Shown: positions 34,889-43,930, numbered from the stretch's first letter. The stretch: 54,576 nucleotides of DNA from Verrucomicrobiota bacterium (GCA_023443455.1 JAEZUE010000031.1:1-54576); one strand, 5' to 3'. Made by a program: numbers and translations. The notes: generated by a model not told the origin, from the sequence alone.

Positions 34889-35644
34889 TCAGGCGAGGAC
34901 CTTCGTGATGAAGTAGTCGAGCACGAGGATGAGGATGAGCGAGAGCACGACCGAGCGGGTGACCGCGGCGCCGATCTCGCGCGGGCCGCCGGTGGTGCGC
35001 AGGCCGGTGTTGCAGGCGGTGAGAATGACGGCGAAGCCGAAGATCTCGCCCTTGATCAGGCCGTGGGTGAGGTCCTCGACGGAGAGGAAGCGCATGAGGC
35101 CGCGGAAGTAGATTTCCGGCGACACGGCGATGAGGTCGACGAAGTGGCAGACGACGGCGCCGCCGAGCCAGCCGATGACGATGCCGACCATGGTGAGCAG
35201 CGGCATGAAGAGCAGCACGGCGAGCAGGCGGGGCAGCACGAGGAAGCGCTCCGGCGGGATGTTCATCGTGACCAGGGCATCGACTTCCTGATACACCTTC
35301 ATCGAGGCGAGCTCGGCGGTGATGGCGGAGCCGACGCGGCCGGCGAGGATGATGGCGACCATGACCGGCCCGAGCTCGCGGGTGAGCGACTCGCCGACGA
35401 TGGTGCCGATGAAATCCTTGGCGCTGAAGTCGGCCATCGTGATGCCGGTCTGCAGGGCGAGCACGGCGCCGATGAAGAAGCTGAGGATGGCGACGATGGG
35501 CAGCGAGGTGTAGCTGCCGAGGTAGGCCTGCTCGACGACGCGCTTGATGATGCGCGGGGCGGTGGGCAGGGAGGCGAAGGCGCGGTAGGCGAGGATGATC
35601 GCGCTGCCGATGCCGTCGCTGGTGTCGTGGAGGAGGCGTCTCAT
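34889..35644 (-). CDS. mlaE: MlaE-like ABC permease
   Basis: This 251-residue inner-membrane permease has the MlaE signature: GSYTSLPIVAILSFFIGAVL, ESLTRELGPVMVAIILAGRV and SAITAELASMKVYQEVDAL, plus five to six membrane segments ending in VLSLILILVLDYFITKVLA. The start ATG at 35644 overlaps the stop of the preceding WPL-repeat gene (ATGA). Longer upstream readings in this frame are shadows of that gene. Confidence 0.95.
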   Translation of the reverse strand: MRRLLHDTSDGIGSAIILAYRAFASLPTAPRIIKRVVEQAYLGSYTSLPIVAILSFFIGAVLALQTGITMADFSAKDFIGTIVGESLTRELGPVMVAIILAGRVGSAITAELASMKVYQEVDALVTMNIPPERFLVLPRLLAVLLFMPLLTMVGIVIGWLGGAVVCHFVDLIAVSPEIYFRGLMRFLSVEDLTHGLIKGEIFGFAVILTACNTGLRTTGGPREIGAAVTRSVVLSLILILVLDYFITKVLA

Positions 35645-37083
35645 GGTTGGCCGGCGGCGGGTGCCGCCGAGGAGGCGTTGGCGGAAGCTTTCGGTTGGCG
35701 CGAGAAGAGCGCGGGCAGGATCGAGAAACGGGTGCGGCGGTCGTCGCGCGAGAGGCGCAGGAGCGGGCCGAGGTCGAAGCGCCACACGTCGGATTGGCGC
35801 CGGTAGGTGGCGAAGTTGAAAAGAAATGACGTGCGCACCTGGTCGGCCGAGCGGCGGTCGAAACGGTAGAGGGCGAAGAGCGGCGACCAGAGCTGCCGGA
35901 CCTCGTTGTCGCGCTGGTAGAAGACCTCGAACGGGCTCAGCGCCTGGAACTGGCGGCGGCCGGCGCCGTTGTCCCACGAGCTGAACAGGGGCCAGAGGTG
36001 GGTCTTGTGCGCGTGGGCGGCGTCGGGGCGGAGTGGGTCGCGCTGGTCGAGGTTCCAGTAGACGAAGTAGAGGAGCTGCGTCTTGCGCTGGGCGAGGCCG
36101 GCGTCGGTCCAGTGCTCCTCGCGGTAGAGCGGCCACGCGATCCAGGTCTTGTCGGCGCCGCCGGGCTTGACCGAATGGGTGTAGAACGGTGCCCAACGAT
36201 TCACGACGCGGCCGTCGGCGCCGCGGCCCTGCACCCAGAGCGGCCAGAGGTAACGGGTTTCGTCGTACGCGACGGGTGCGGTCTGGTGGAGGCGGCCGGC
36301 GAAGAGGAGCATGTCGTCGCGCAGCCCCGGCGCGCGGCGGTGCGAGAAGAGCGGGAACGAGGCGCGGAGCGAATCGGTGCCGCCCTCGACGGCGCGGTCG
36401 CGCTCGAGCCAGAGCGGCCAGAGGGCGAAGCGGGAGCGGGCGGTCTGGCCGCCGTCCTTCTCGCGCCAGCCGTAGAGCGGCCAGAGGGCGTAGCCTTCCT
36501 CGCCGCCGCCGTGGATCTCGCGATAGATCGGCCAGAGCAGGTCGGTCTCGACGCGTTCGCCCTTCCGCCAACGGCTGTAGAAGGGGAAGGCGGCGAAATC
36601 GATGCGGTCGTTGCCGAAGCGGCGTTTGATCGTGCCCCAGAACGGGAGGAGCGCGCGGTAGCTGGTTTCCGGATCGCCGGTCTGCCGCGAGAAGTAGAAC
36701 GGCCAGACGTCGAACGCGTGCCAGTCCTCGGCATCCTTCTTGTCGGCGGCCCAGCGGTCGGAATTGACCAGCGAGAAGAAGCTCCAGCGGCTCAGGTCGC
36801 CGCGCGTCTCGCGTTTGAAGAACGGGAAGAACACGTAGTCCTGCGTGCGGCTGCCGTCGGCGAATGCGCGGTGGAGGAAGAGCGGGCGCAGCCCGGACTC
36901 GTCGCGGTCGGTGAGACGGTGTTCGAAGAAGAGCGGGCCGAGCGCCTCGGTGCGGGAAGAGCCATCGGCGGGCGACTCTTCGATCGTGCGCAGGGGCCAG
37001 CGGTTCTCGTCGGCCGCCCGGGTTGTCACGGGCGCCGCGAGACAGAGAAGGCCCATCAGCCACCGTTGCCCGGGAAGTTTCAT
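35641..37083 (-). CDS. Exported WPL-repeat protein of unknown function heading the mla operon
   Basis: This 480-residue protein has a signal peptide (KLPGQRWLMGLLCLAAPVTT). About a dozen imperfect repeats of 25-40 residues each contain a core such as ALWPLYGW, ALWPLWLE, YLWPLWVQ, IAWPLYRE, HLWPLFSS, LLWPIYRE, VWPFYFS or VFFPFFKR, separated by charged segments. Alternating aromatic and polar positions suggest beta-strands, as in an outer-membrane or periplasmic beta-structure. It is the first gene of the mlaEFD operon, with the coupled ATGA junction to mlaE. It could be an outer-membrane partner substituting for MlaA; that is inference. I do not recognise a named family. Confidence 0.8.
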   Translation of the reverse strand: MKLPGQRWLMGLLCLAAPVTTRAADENRWPLRTIEESPADGSSRTEALGPLFFEHRLTDRDESGLRPLFLHRAFADGSRTQDYVFFPFFKRETRGDLSRWSFFSLVNSDRWAADKKDAEDWHAFDVWPFYFSRQTGDPETSYRALLPFWGTIKRRFGNDRIDFAAFPFYSRWRKGERVETDLLWPIYREIHGGGEEGYALWPLYGWREKDGGQTARSRFALWPLWLERDRAVEGGTDSLRASFPLFSHRRAPGLRDDMLLFAGRLHQTAPVAYDETRYLWPLWVQGRGADGRVVNRWAPFYTHSVKPGGADKTWIAWPLYREEHWTDAGLAQRKTQLLYFVYWNLDQRDPLRPDAAHAHKTHLWPLFSSWDNGAGRRQFQALSPFEVFYQRDNEVRQLWSPLFALYRFDRRSADQVRTSFLFNFATYRRQSDVWRFDLGPLLRLSRDDRRTRFSILPALFSRQPKASANASSAAPAAGQP

Positions 37084-37301
37084 CGAGAGTTGTCGTCTAG
37101 ATTCGCACCGCGGAAGTCGGTTCCCTCGTCGGAGAAGGAACGTGCGCGCGGATGTGATCGGTTAGTTGGCTAACGATCTGCCAAGTGCTGGCAACTGCGA
37201 TGTTTGCGGCGGCGCGCGAACGGCGGATCGGAGCGGCTTGGCGGTCGGGAAGGGTGGCGAGCGGGCTTGCGCCGGAGGGCGACGGCGGGTTTCGCTCGGG
37301 C

Positions 37302-37868
37302 ATGCGCATCACTGGAGGCAACGCCCGCGGTATTCCTTTGCGCGTCCCGCGAGGGGACGCGACCCGGCCGGCCATGGACCGGCTGCGGCAGTCGGTCTTT
37401 TCGAGTCTGGGCGGCTTCGTGGTCGAGGCGCGTTTCGTCGACTTGTTCGCCGGCAGCGGCGCGTACGGGCTCGAGGCGTGGAGCCGGGGGGCGGTGGGTG
37501 GCGTATTTGTTGAGCATGGACGCGAGGCGCTGGAGTGCCTGCGCACGAATCTCGCGGCGGTGGCGAAGAGCCTGCGGGCCGACGATCGGGCCTGCACCGT
37601 GAGCAAGGCCGACGCGCTGACCTGGGCGCCGGTCGACGGCGCGCGCGTGGCGCTGGTGTTCGCGGATCCGCCGTACGCGATGATCGCGCCCAACGCCTCG
37701 CGGCTTTTCGCGCAGTTCGACCGTCTGCTGCTGCCCGGCGAGGCGGGGTTGGTGGTGTTCGAGATGCCCGAGGGACTGGTGCTTGAGGAGCCGGGTTGGG
37801 AGTGTTTCAAGCGCCTCGGCGGCGGCGGCCCGGGCGCGGCGTGCGCGTGTTTCTATCGGCGGAGTTGA
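37302..37868 (+). CDS. rsmD: 16S rRNA m2G966 methyltransferase RsmD
   Basis: This 188-residue SAM-dependent methylase starts MRITGGNARGIPLRVPRG, the typical RsmD opening; in-frame Met codons upstream (37185) are rejected on that basis. RPAMDRLRQSVFSSLG, FVDLFAGSGAYGLEAWSRGA (motif I) and LVFADPPYAM (catalytic DPPY) are intact. It methylates G966 of 16S rRNA. The divergent gene is the WPL-repeat protein, 218 bp away. Array E follows the stop. Confidence 0.93.
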   Translation: MRITGGNARGIPLRVPRGDATRPAMDRLRQSVFSSLGGFVVEARFVDLFAGSGAYGLEAWSRGAVGGVFVEHGREALECLRTNLAAVAKSLRADDRACTVSKADALTWAPVDGARVALVFADPPYAMIAPNASRLFAQFDRLLLPGEAGLVVFEMPEGLVLEEPGWECFKRLGGGGPGAACACFYRRS

Positions 37869-37889
37869 GTGCAGGTGGGGCGGTGCGTG

Positions 37890-38508
37890 GGTGGGGTCGG
37901 GGGACGCAGGCAGGGACGCCTGCGCCACGGCGAGGTGAGCCGGACCGGGCGTGGCGCCGGCCTCAGCCCGCGATGGCTGGTGTGAAAGCGGAGCCTGGGC
38001 GGTGGTGATGGAGGCCGAGCACCGCGGCCTGAAGGCACGCGCCACGGGTTGGCGTGCCGGACCGGGTGTGGCGCCGGCCTCCGTGCCGGCGGGCTTTGGC
38101 GCGAGCTGGTGAGCGGGCTGTATCCGGAGGCTCCAGTCGGAGACATGGACCTACGGCTGGCGTGCCGGCGAAGTAGGACCGGTCTGTGACCGGTTCGGTT
38201 GGGAGCGGGCGGGAGTCGGAGAGCGCAGGCAGGGAAAAATAGCGTGACGGTCGTCACGCTATTTTTCCTCGATCCGGGATGGAGGGACGGAAGTGGCGCC
38301 GGCCTCGGTGCCAGCGAGGTTGGGCTGGAGCCGGGTAGCGGGCTGGGATCGGGGAACGCAGTCAGAGACGCCTGCGCCACGCGTGAGCGTGCCGGACGGG
38401 CGTGGCGCAGGCCTCCGTGCCGGCGAGGTTTGGCGCGAGCTGGGGAGCTGGAGAACGCAGGCAGGGACGCCTGCGCCACGCGTGAGCGTGCCGGACCGGG
38501 CATCGTGG
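37890..38508. repeat. Hairpin array E with an inserted 36-bp palindrome
   Basis: It contains REP-d, a REP-e-like pair (37950-38046), REP-a, b and c. The left arm of that pair, GTGGCGCCGGCCTCAGCC, looks chimeric between REP-a and REP-e. A 36-bp palindrome at 38233-38268 interrupts the next REP-d. The block lies between convergent rsmD and the metallophosphoesterase gene. Confidence 0.85.
38233..38268. repeat. 36-bp perfect palindrome nested in a REP-d element
   Basis: GGAAAAATAGCGTGACG, GT, then CGTCACGCTATTTTTCC: two 17-bp arms around a 2-bp centre. Left flank is the first half of REP-d (GCAGGCAG); right flank is TCGATCCGGGATGGAGGGAC. The AT-rich ends differ from the GC-rich surroundings. 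A second copy is at 40550-40585. Confidence 0.92.
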
Positions 38509-38555
38509 AGGTCCGGACACGAGGTTCGATCCTGCCGCAAGCGTGGAGGCGCGGT

Positions 38556-39362
38556 CTACCTTACGCTTGGCCGCAACGGGATTTCCGCGACGCGGGGGCC
38601 GGCGTGCCAGAGGCCGCGGCGGAGCTTGAGGCGGTGGACGACCACGCGCTCCGCGTCGACGTCGACCAGGTAGGCGCCGAGCGGGCCGGTGAAGGCTCCG
38701 GTGTTGACGACCGTGAGCGCACCGCGACGCCAGACCTTCGGGAAGTGGACGTGGCCGGTCACGACGACCTGCGCCTTGGGAAACCAGCGCGGCGCGCAGG
38801 TCGCCACGCGATCGGGCAGCGAGCGCCAGGCGTGGAGCATCTGCAGCGGTTGGCGCGGTGGCCAGAATTCGGTGACGAGGCGACGGAGCCGATGGAAGTG
38901 CGTGTCCTTTTCCGGGTCGACCTCGCGCGGCAGGCCGGTGCAGGCGAGGCGATGGAGGGCGAGGCGTCCGTCGAGCGTGTTGTCGTCCAGTTCGGGGTGC
39001 CGCGCCATCGCGTCGCGAATCCGCGACGCGAGCACGCGGTGTTGGCGGCTCCAGGGCACGGCGATCTCGAAGAAGGCGTCGCCGTGGGTGGCGACGACGC
39101 GGCGGTCGGCGGTGGCGGCCCAATGGTCTTGGGAGATGTCCGGGTCATGGTTGCCGGTGAGGAACCGGACCTTGGGCACGCGGGTGCGGAAGAAGTCGCG
39201 GATCTCCTCGACCGCGGTGGCCGGCATGCCGGTCTGGTTGTCACAGGTGTCGCCGTTGAGCCAGAGCTCATCCACGCCTTCGAACAGCGGTGCGAGGTCC
39301 TCGAGTCGGCGCAGGCGGGTCGAGGCGTCGCGGAAGTGCAGGTCGGAGAGGATGCGCAGCAT
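38556..39362 (-). CDS. Calcineurin-like metallophosphoesterase
   Basis: This 268-residue enzyme has all five metal motifs: ILSDLHF (DxH), LNGDTCDN (GDxxD), LTGNHDPD (GNHD), VATHGDA (H) and VTGHVHFPK (GHxH). The arrangement and an alpha-helical cap after the THGD motif resemble LpxH/UDP-diacylglucosamine pyrophosphatases, but specificity residues cannot be assigned. The start MLRILSDLHF at 39362 is preferred over in-frame upstream starts that run into palindromic DNA. It is cytoplasmic, with no signal peptide. Confidence 0.87.
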   Translation of the reverse strand: MLRILSDLHFRDASTRLRRLEDLAPLFEGVDELWLNGDTCDNQTGMPATAVEEIRDFFRTRVPKVRFLTGNHDPDISQDHWAATADRRVVATHGDAFFEIAVPWSRQHRVLASRIRDAMARHPELDDNTLDGRLALHRLACTGLPREVDPEKDTHFHRLRRLVTEFWPPRQPLQMLHAWRSLPDRVATCAPRWFPKAQVVVTGHVHFPKVWRRGALTVVNTGAFTGPLGAYLVDVDAERVVVHRLKLRRGLWHAGPRVAEIPLRPSVR

Positions 39363-39435
39363 GGGCAGGCGAAGACAAACGCGCGCCACGGCGAAGGCCA
39401 AGGCCGAACCGGCCGAGGCGCCGCATGCCGCCCCA

Positions 39436-39553
39436 CCGACGAATTTTTGTTCCGATCGTGACAGAATTTCGTCGGTCGAGGGGGCGGCGGTTTCGAGCGG
39501 AGGAGGGCGGGATAGCGACGAATTCTTGTTCCGATCGGAACAGAATTTCGTCG
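39436..39553. repeat. Pair of 38-40-bp imperfect palindromes
   Basis: Copies at 39436-39475 and 39516-39553 share CGACGAATT, TTGTTCCGATCG and ACAGAATTTCGTCG. Each reads nearly the same on both strands around a GATC centre. They are 80 bp apart, AT-richer than their surroundings, and lie directly upstream of the metallophosphoesterase start. They do not carry the GTAG/GTGG tetranucleotide of the REP-like elements. Confidence 0.75.
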
Positions 39554-39665
39554 GGCGCGGGCGTGGTTGGCATCTGCGGGGGGGGAGCGCTTCCGCGTTT
39601 CGATCCGGGGCGCCCAGCCGACGGCCTTGTTCTGCTTGCACAGCAGAGCCGCACGAAGCTTTGGC

Positions 39666-40391
39666 CTACAGCCAGCGGAGGCGGCTTTTTAGGATCGCGA
39701 CGGCGGCGACGGTGGCCGTCTCCGCGCGCAGGACACGCGGACCGAGGTGCACGAGCGTGAAGCCGGCGGCGCGCAGGGTGGCGCGGTCGGTGGCGTCCCA
39801 GCCGCGTTCGGGGCCGAGTGCGAGCACGGCGTGGCCGGGGGCTGCGGGAAGCGCGACGTCGCCCAGGCCGGCGGTGGCCTCGTAGTTGTCGAGGGCGAGG
39901 CGGAGGCCGGCGGTGGGCAGCGCGGCGATGGCCTCGGCGAGGGTGCGGCCGGAGGTCGCGGCCGGCAGCCGGGTGCAGAACGCCTGCTGGGCGCCCTCGA
40001 CCAAGTGTTCACGCCATTCTCCGGAAGACCAGAGTGTGCTCCGGGCGTAGTTCGGATCGGCGCGCCCGGTGGCCACGAAGTGGAGCGCGCCCACGCCGAG
40101 CGCGGTGGCCTCCTGCAGGATTTTGCGCGCGGTCTGCGGGCGGGGAAGGCCGAGCAGGAGGGTGAGTGGGGGCAACGGCGGTGGCTCGTCGCCGAGAGTT
40201 GAGGAAAAGGATACCGCGCCGTCGGCCGGCAGCGCGGTGATGCGGCCCTTGCCGCGCGGGCCGTCGATCACGCCGAGGTCGAACTCCCCGCCTTCGCCTC
40301 GGCCCAGGACTTCGCGGATGTGGCGGGCGCGGGCGTCGCCGGCCGGGAGCGGCCGGGCAATTTCGTCGCGGGTGAAAAGGACGAGGTTCAT
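39666..40391 (-). CDS. rsmE: 16S rRNA m3U1498 methyltransferase RsmE
   Basis: This 241-residue SPOUT methylase has RHIREVLGRGEGGEFDLGVI (N-terminal PUA-like part), TLLLGLPRPQTARKILQEAT (equivalent of the K-x2-R/E positions), and the trefoil-knot end VLALGPERGWDATDRATLRA, then GFTLVHLGPRVLRAETATVA. GPERG and LGPRVLRAETA are the RsmE signatures for SAM binding. The start MNLVLFTRDE at 40391 is preferred to the long reading through array F. Confidence 0.93.
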   Translation of the reverse strand: MNLVLFTRDEIARPLPAGDARARHIREVLGRGEGGEFDLGVIDGPRGKGRITALPADGAVSFSSTLGDEPPPLPPLTLLLGLPRPQTARKILQEATALGVGALHFVATGRADPNYARSTLWSSGEWREHLVEGAQQAFCTRLPAATSGRTLAEAIAALPTAGLRLALDNYEATAGLGDVALPAAPGHAVLALGPERGWDATDRATLRAAGFTLVHLGPRVLRAETATVAAVAILKSRLRWL

Positions 40392-40477
40392 GAGGTTCGA
40401 GCGGGGAGCTGCGAACGGGGAACGTGGAACGGGATGCGGCGGAGTGGAAGCGCGGATTCGGAAGGGGCGACCGGGCG

Positions 40478-41175
40478 TGGCGCCGGCCTCGGTGCCGGCG
40501 GGGTTTGGCTGGAGCCGGGGAGCGGGCGGGAATCGGAGAACGCAGGCAGGGAAAAATAGCGTGACGGTCGTCACACTATTTTTCCTCGATCCGGGATGGA
40601 GGGACGGAAGTGGCGGCGGCCTCTGTGCCGGCGGGGTTTGGCGTGGGCTGGGGAGCGGGCTCGGAGTCGGGGACCGCAGGCAGGGACGCCTGCGCCACGG
40701 GTGAGCATGCCGGACGGGTGTGGCGCCGGCCTCGGTGCCGGCGGGATTGGGCGTGGGCTGGGGAGCGGGCCGGGATCGGAGACCGCAGGCAGGGACGCCT
40801 CCGCCACGCGTGAGCGTGCCGGACCGGGCGTGGCGCCGGCCTGCGTGCCGGCGGGGTTGGGCTGGAGCCGGGGAGCGGGCGGGAATCGGAGAACGCAGGC
40901 AGGGACGCCTGCGCCACGCGTGAGCGTGCCGGATCGGGCGTGGTGCCGGCCTGCGTGCCGGCGGGATTGGGCGTGGGCCGGGGAGCGGGCGGGAGTTGGG
41001 GACCGCAGGCAGGGACGCCTGCGCCACGGGTGAGCATGCCGGACGGGTGTGGCGCCGGCCTCCGCGCCAGCGAGGTTTGGCGTGGGCTGGGGAGCGGGGT
41101 CGGAGTCGGAGGCCGCAGGCAGGGACGCCTGCGCCACGCGTGAGCGTGCCGGACCGGGCGTGGCGCCGGCCTGAA
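40478..41175. repeat. Hairpin array F, 110-bp units without the b/c pair
   Basis: REP-d starts at 40676, 40785, 40895, 41005 and 41115 (period 109-110 bp), each followed by REP-a. REP-b and REP-c are absent, and the GGGAGCGGGCGGGA-type spacer occurs once per unit instead of twice. The block occupies the divergent gap between rsmE and the symporter gene, so it borders both promoters. Confidence 0.9.
40550..40585. repeat. Second copy of the 36-bp palindrome
   Basis: It differs from 38233-38268 by one base (CACACT for CACGCT in the right arm). Left flank again stops inside REP-d (GCAGGCAG) and right flank again reads TCGATCCGGGATGGAGGGAC. A matching junction on both sides means the element was copied together with its context or inserted at the same module position. 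Confidence 0.92.
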
Positions 41176-41242
41176 CGACACGGTCTGCGGGGACGCGCGG
41201 GTCTTGCCGGGTGGGGTTGGGCGGCCAAGCTCGGCAGTTCCC

Positions 41243-42214
41243 ATGCGCATGAAGCTCGACTGGTTTTTGCTCGGAATGGCCGCGGCGGTCGGCCTCGCGG
41301 TGCTTTTCCCCGGACCGGGTGCGCAGGGCGGGTGGCTGCATCCGGAGGTGCTCAACAAGGTCGGCATCGCGTTGATCTTCTTCCTGCATGGCGCGTCGCT
41401 GCCGTTTGCGGCCCTGAAGGCGGGCACGTTGCGCTGGCCGCTGCATCTGGTGGTGCAGTCGAGCACGTACCTGATTTTCCCGCTGCTCGGACTGCTGCTG
41501 CTCGCGGTGGCGGGACGCTGGTTGCCGGCGGACCTGCAACTTGGGTTCTTCTATCTGTGTGTGCTGCCGTCGACGGTGTCGTCGTCGGTGGCGATGACGG
41601 CGGCGGCGCGGGGCAACGTGCCCGCGGCGGTGTTCAATGCCACGTTCTCCAGCCTGCTCGGCGTGGTGCTCACGCCGTTGTGGGTGAGCTGGCGGTTGCA
41701 TGCGGCGGGCGTATCCATGCCGGTCGGCCCGGTGATGCTCGATCTGTTCTGCTGGCTGGTGCTGCCGCTGCTGCTTGGGCAGTTGTCGCGGCGGTGGTTG
41801 GCGGAGTTCGTGAAGAAGCACCGCAAGTTCGTCGGCATCGCCGACCGCGGCACGATTCTGCTGCTCGTCTACACGTCGTTCTGCGATTCGATGCGGTGGG
41901 GCGTGTGGTCGGGGCAGGGGATCGGCGTGGTGCTCGCAACGGTTGTGGGGGCGTTGCTGCTGTTCTGGCTGTTGTTCGCGATCACGAATGTGCTTGGTCG
42001 CGCTTGCGGTTTCCCGGTGGAGGACCGGATCACGGCGGTGTTCTGCGGTTCGAAGAAGACGCTCGCGTCGGGCGTGCCGATGGCGCGGTTGATCTTCGGG
42101 GCGCACCCGGGGCTGAGTTTCATCCTGCTGCCGATCCTGATCTACCACCCGATGCAGTTGCTCATCTGCGGCGTGCTCGCCGGCCGTTGGGCGCGGCGGA
42201 CCGCCGACCTGTGA
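41243..42214 (+). CDS. Bile-acid:sodium symporter-like (SBF-like/SLC10A7-type) membrane protein
   Basis: This 323-residue protein has about ten membrane helices. It has LNKVGIALIFFLHGASLPFA, VVQSSTYLIFPLLGLLLLAV, the motif LPSTVSSSVAMTAAARGNVP followed by AAVFNATFSS, and FCGSKKTLASGVPMARLIF. These are characteristic of the SLC10A7/YfeH-like subgroup of the BASS superfamily, which is not a proven bile-acid carrier. The start at 41243 has a second Met two codons later. Probable substrates are organic anions or Na+/Ca2+-linked; undecided. Confidence 0.87.
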   Translation: MRMKLDWFLLGMAAAVGLAVLFPGPGAQGGWLHPEVLNKVGIALIFFLHGASLPFAALKAGTLRWPLHLVVQSSTYLIFPLLGLLLLAVAGRWLPADLQLGFFYLCVLPSTVSSSVAMTAAARGNVPAAVFNATFSSLLGVVLTPLWVSWRLHAAGVSMPVGPVMLDLFCWLVLPLLLGQLSRRWLAEFVKKHRKFVGIADRGTILLLVYTSFCDSMRWGVWSGQGIGVVLATVVGALLLFWLLFAITNVLGRACGFPVEDRITAVFCGSKKTLASGVPMARLIFGAHPGLSFILLPILIYHPMQLLICGVLAGRWARRTADL

Positions 42215-42391
42215 CCGATGCCCGGGTGGAGGCTGTGGGCCGTGGGTGGGAGGGGAGCGAGTGCTTTGTCTGATCGGCGGATGCTCGAGGTGCGTCCGTT
42301 CTGATAGCTGCGACGAACGGCACTTGGGGTTTGCGGCGGGGGTGAATCGCGCAAGCGTGAGTCGCTCGCCGCCGAGCCGACCCGCCTGCGC

Positions 42392-43930
42392 ATGAACAAC
42401 ACCGAACGCCATCCCTTCCTGCAGGGCCTGAGCAAACACCGCGGTGCACCGCCGACGGTCCTCGTCATCTTCGGCGCCTCGGGCGACCTCACCGCCCGCA
42501 AGCTGCTGCCCGCCGTCTACAATCTCGCCGTCGACAACTTGTTGCCGGCCGAGTTTCGCCTGATCGGGTTCGGCCGTTCTCCCCTGCCCGACGAAGAGTT
42601 CCGCAAGACCGCGGGCGAGGCGGTGCGGGAGTTCTCGCGGCGCACCGTCGCGGCCGAGATCTGGGAGCGCATCGCGGCCCATTCGTATTTCGTCGCGGGC
42701 GGCTACGACGAGCCCGCGGCCTTCGAGCGGCTGCGCGAGCGTATCGACGGCTTCGAGCGTGAACTCGGGCGCGAGCTGCAGGTGCTGTTCTACATCTCGA
42801 CCCCGCCGACCGTCTTCCGGCCCATCCTCGAGAACCTCGGTGCGAGCGGTCTCGCGGCGCGGCGCCGCGGCACGGCGCTGGCCACGAAGGTCGTCATCGA
42901 GAAGCCTTTCGGGCGCGACTTGGAGTCGGCCCGCGCGCTCAATGCCACCATCGCCGGCGTGCTCGACGAGCGGCAGGTCTTCCGCATCGACCACTATCTC
43001 GGCAAGGAGACCGTGCAGGACCTGCTCGTGCAGCGCTTCGCCAACGCGATCTTCGAGCCGTTGTGGAACCGCAACTACGTCGACTGCGTGCAGATCACCG
43101 TGGCCGAGGAGGTCGGGGTGGGCACGCGCGGCGGCTACTACGAGCAGAGCGGCGCGCTGCGCGACATGATCCAGAACCACACCATGCAGCTGCTCGCGCT
43201 CACCGCGATGGAGCCGCCGGTGTCGCTCGATCCCGAGGCGGTGCGCGACGAGAAGGTGAAGGTGCTCAAGGCCATCCGGCCGGTGCGGCTCGGGTCCGGC
43301 GGCGACGCCGTGCGCGCGCAGTACGCCGAGGGCTTGGCGGGCGGCAGGAAGGTGCCGGGCTATCTGCAGGAGCAGGGCATCCGGCCCGACTCCGCCACCG
43401 AGACCTACGCGGGGCTGCGGCTCTCGATCGACAACTGGCGCTGGGCCGGCGTGCCGTTCTACCTGCGCTCGGGCAAGCGCATGGCCCGCCGTGTGACCGA
43501 GATCGCGATACGCTTCAAGTGTCCGCCCGGCGCGCTCTTCGCGGGCAGCGGCCAGTACGACGTGGCGGCCAACACGCTCGTCTTCCAGATCCAGCCCGAC
43601 GAGGGCATGACGGTGCTGCTCAACGGCAAGGTGCCCGGCCTCGAGACGCGCATCCAGCCGGTGAAGATGCGTTTCGGCTACCACACCACCTTCGGTTCGA
43701 ACACGCCCGAGGCCTACGAGCGGCTCGTGCTCGATGCGATGGTCGACGACGGCACGCTCTTCATCCGCGGCGACGAGGCCGAGGCCTCGTGGCGGCTCTA
43801 CACGCCGGTGCTCGAGGCGTGGGCGGCGGCCGGGCGTGAGGGCCTGGGGGCCTATGCGGCCGGTTCGTGGGGGCCGCCCTGTGCCGACGCGCTGCTCGCG
43901 GCCGACGGACACGAGTGGAGGAAGCCATGA
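42392..43930 (+). CDS. zwf: Glucose-6-phosphate 1-dehydrogenase
   Basis: This 512-residue enzyme is the first of the oxidative pentose phosphate branch (G6P to 6-phosphogluconolactone with NADP+ or NAD+). FGASGDLTARKLLPAVYNL near residue 28 is the cofactor motif. VIEKPFGRDL and FRIDHYLGKETVQ (near residue 200) hold the substrate-binding and catalytic His. GLRLSIDNWRWAGVPFYLRS and IQPDEGMTVLLNGK are family landmarks. The stop overlaps the opcA ATG by 4 bp, so expression is coupled. Confidence 0.96.
   Translation: MNNTERHPFLQGLSKHRGAPPTVLVIFGASGDLTARKLLPAVYNLAVDNLLPAEFRLIGFGRSPLPDEEFRKTAGEAVREFSRRTVAAEIWERIAAHSYFVAGGYDEPAAFERLRERIDGFERELGRELQVLFYISTPPTVFRPILENLGASGLAARRRGTALATKVVIEKPFGRDLESARALNATIAGVLDERQVFRIDHYLGKETVQDLLVQRFANAIFEPLWNRNYVDCVQITVAEEVGVGTRGGYYEQSGALRDMIQNHTMQLLALTAMEPPVSLDPEAVRDEKVKVLKAIRPVRLGSGGDAVRAQYAEGLAGGRKVPGYLQEQGIRPDSATETYAGLRLSIDNWRWAGVPFYLRSGKRMARRVTEIAIRFKCPPGALFAGSGQYDVAANTLVFQIQPDEGMTVLLNGKVPGLETRIQPVKMRFGYHTTFGSNTPEAYERLVLDAMVDDGTLFIRGDEAEASWRLYTPVLEAWAAAGREGLGAYAAGSWGPPCADALLAADGHEWRKP

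Noticed and set aside
40571..43912. 1113-codon minus-strand open frame
   Set aside because: It runs through zwf antisense, the symporter antisense and array F; composition is Arg/Pro/His-rich and shows no domain. It is a GC-driven shadow.
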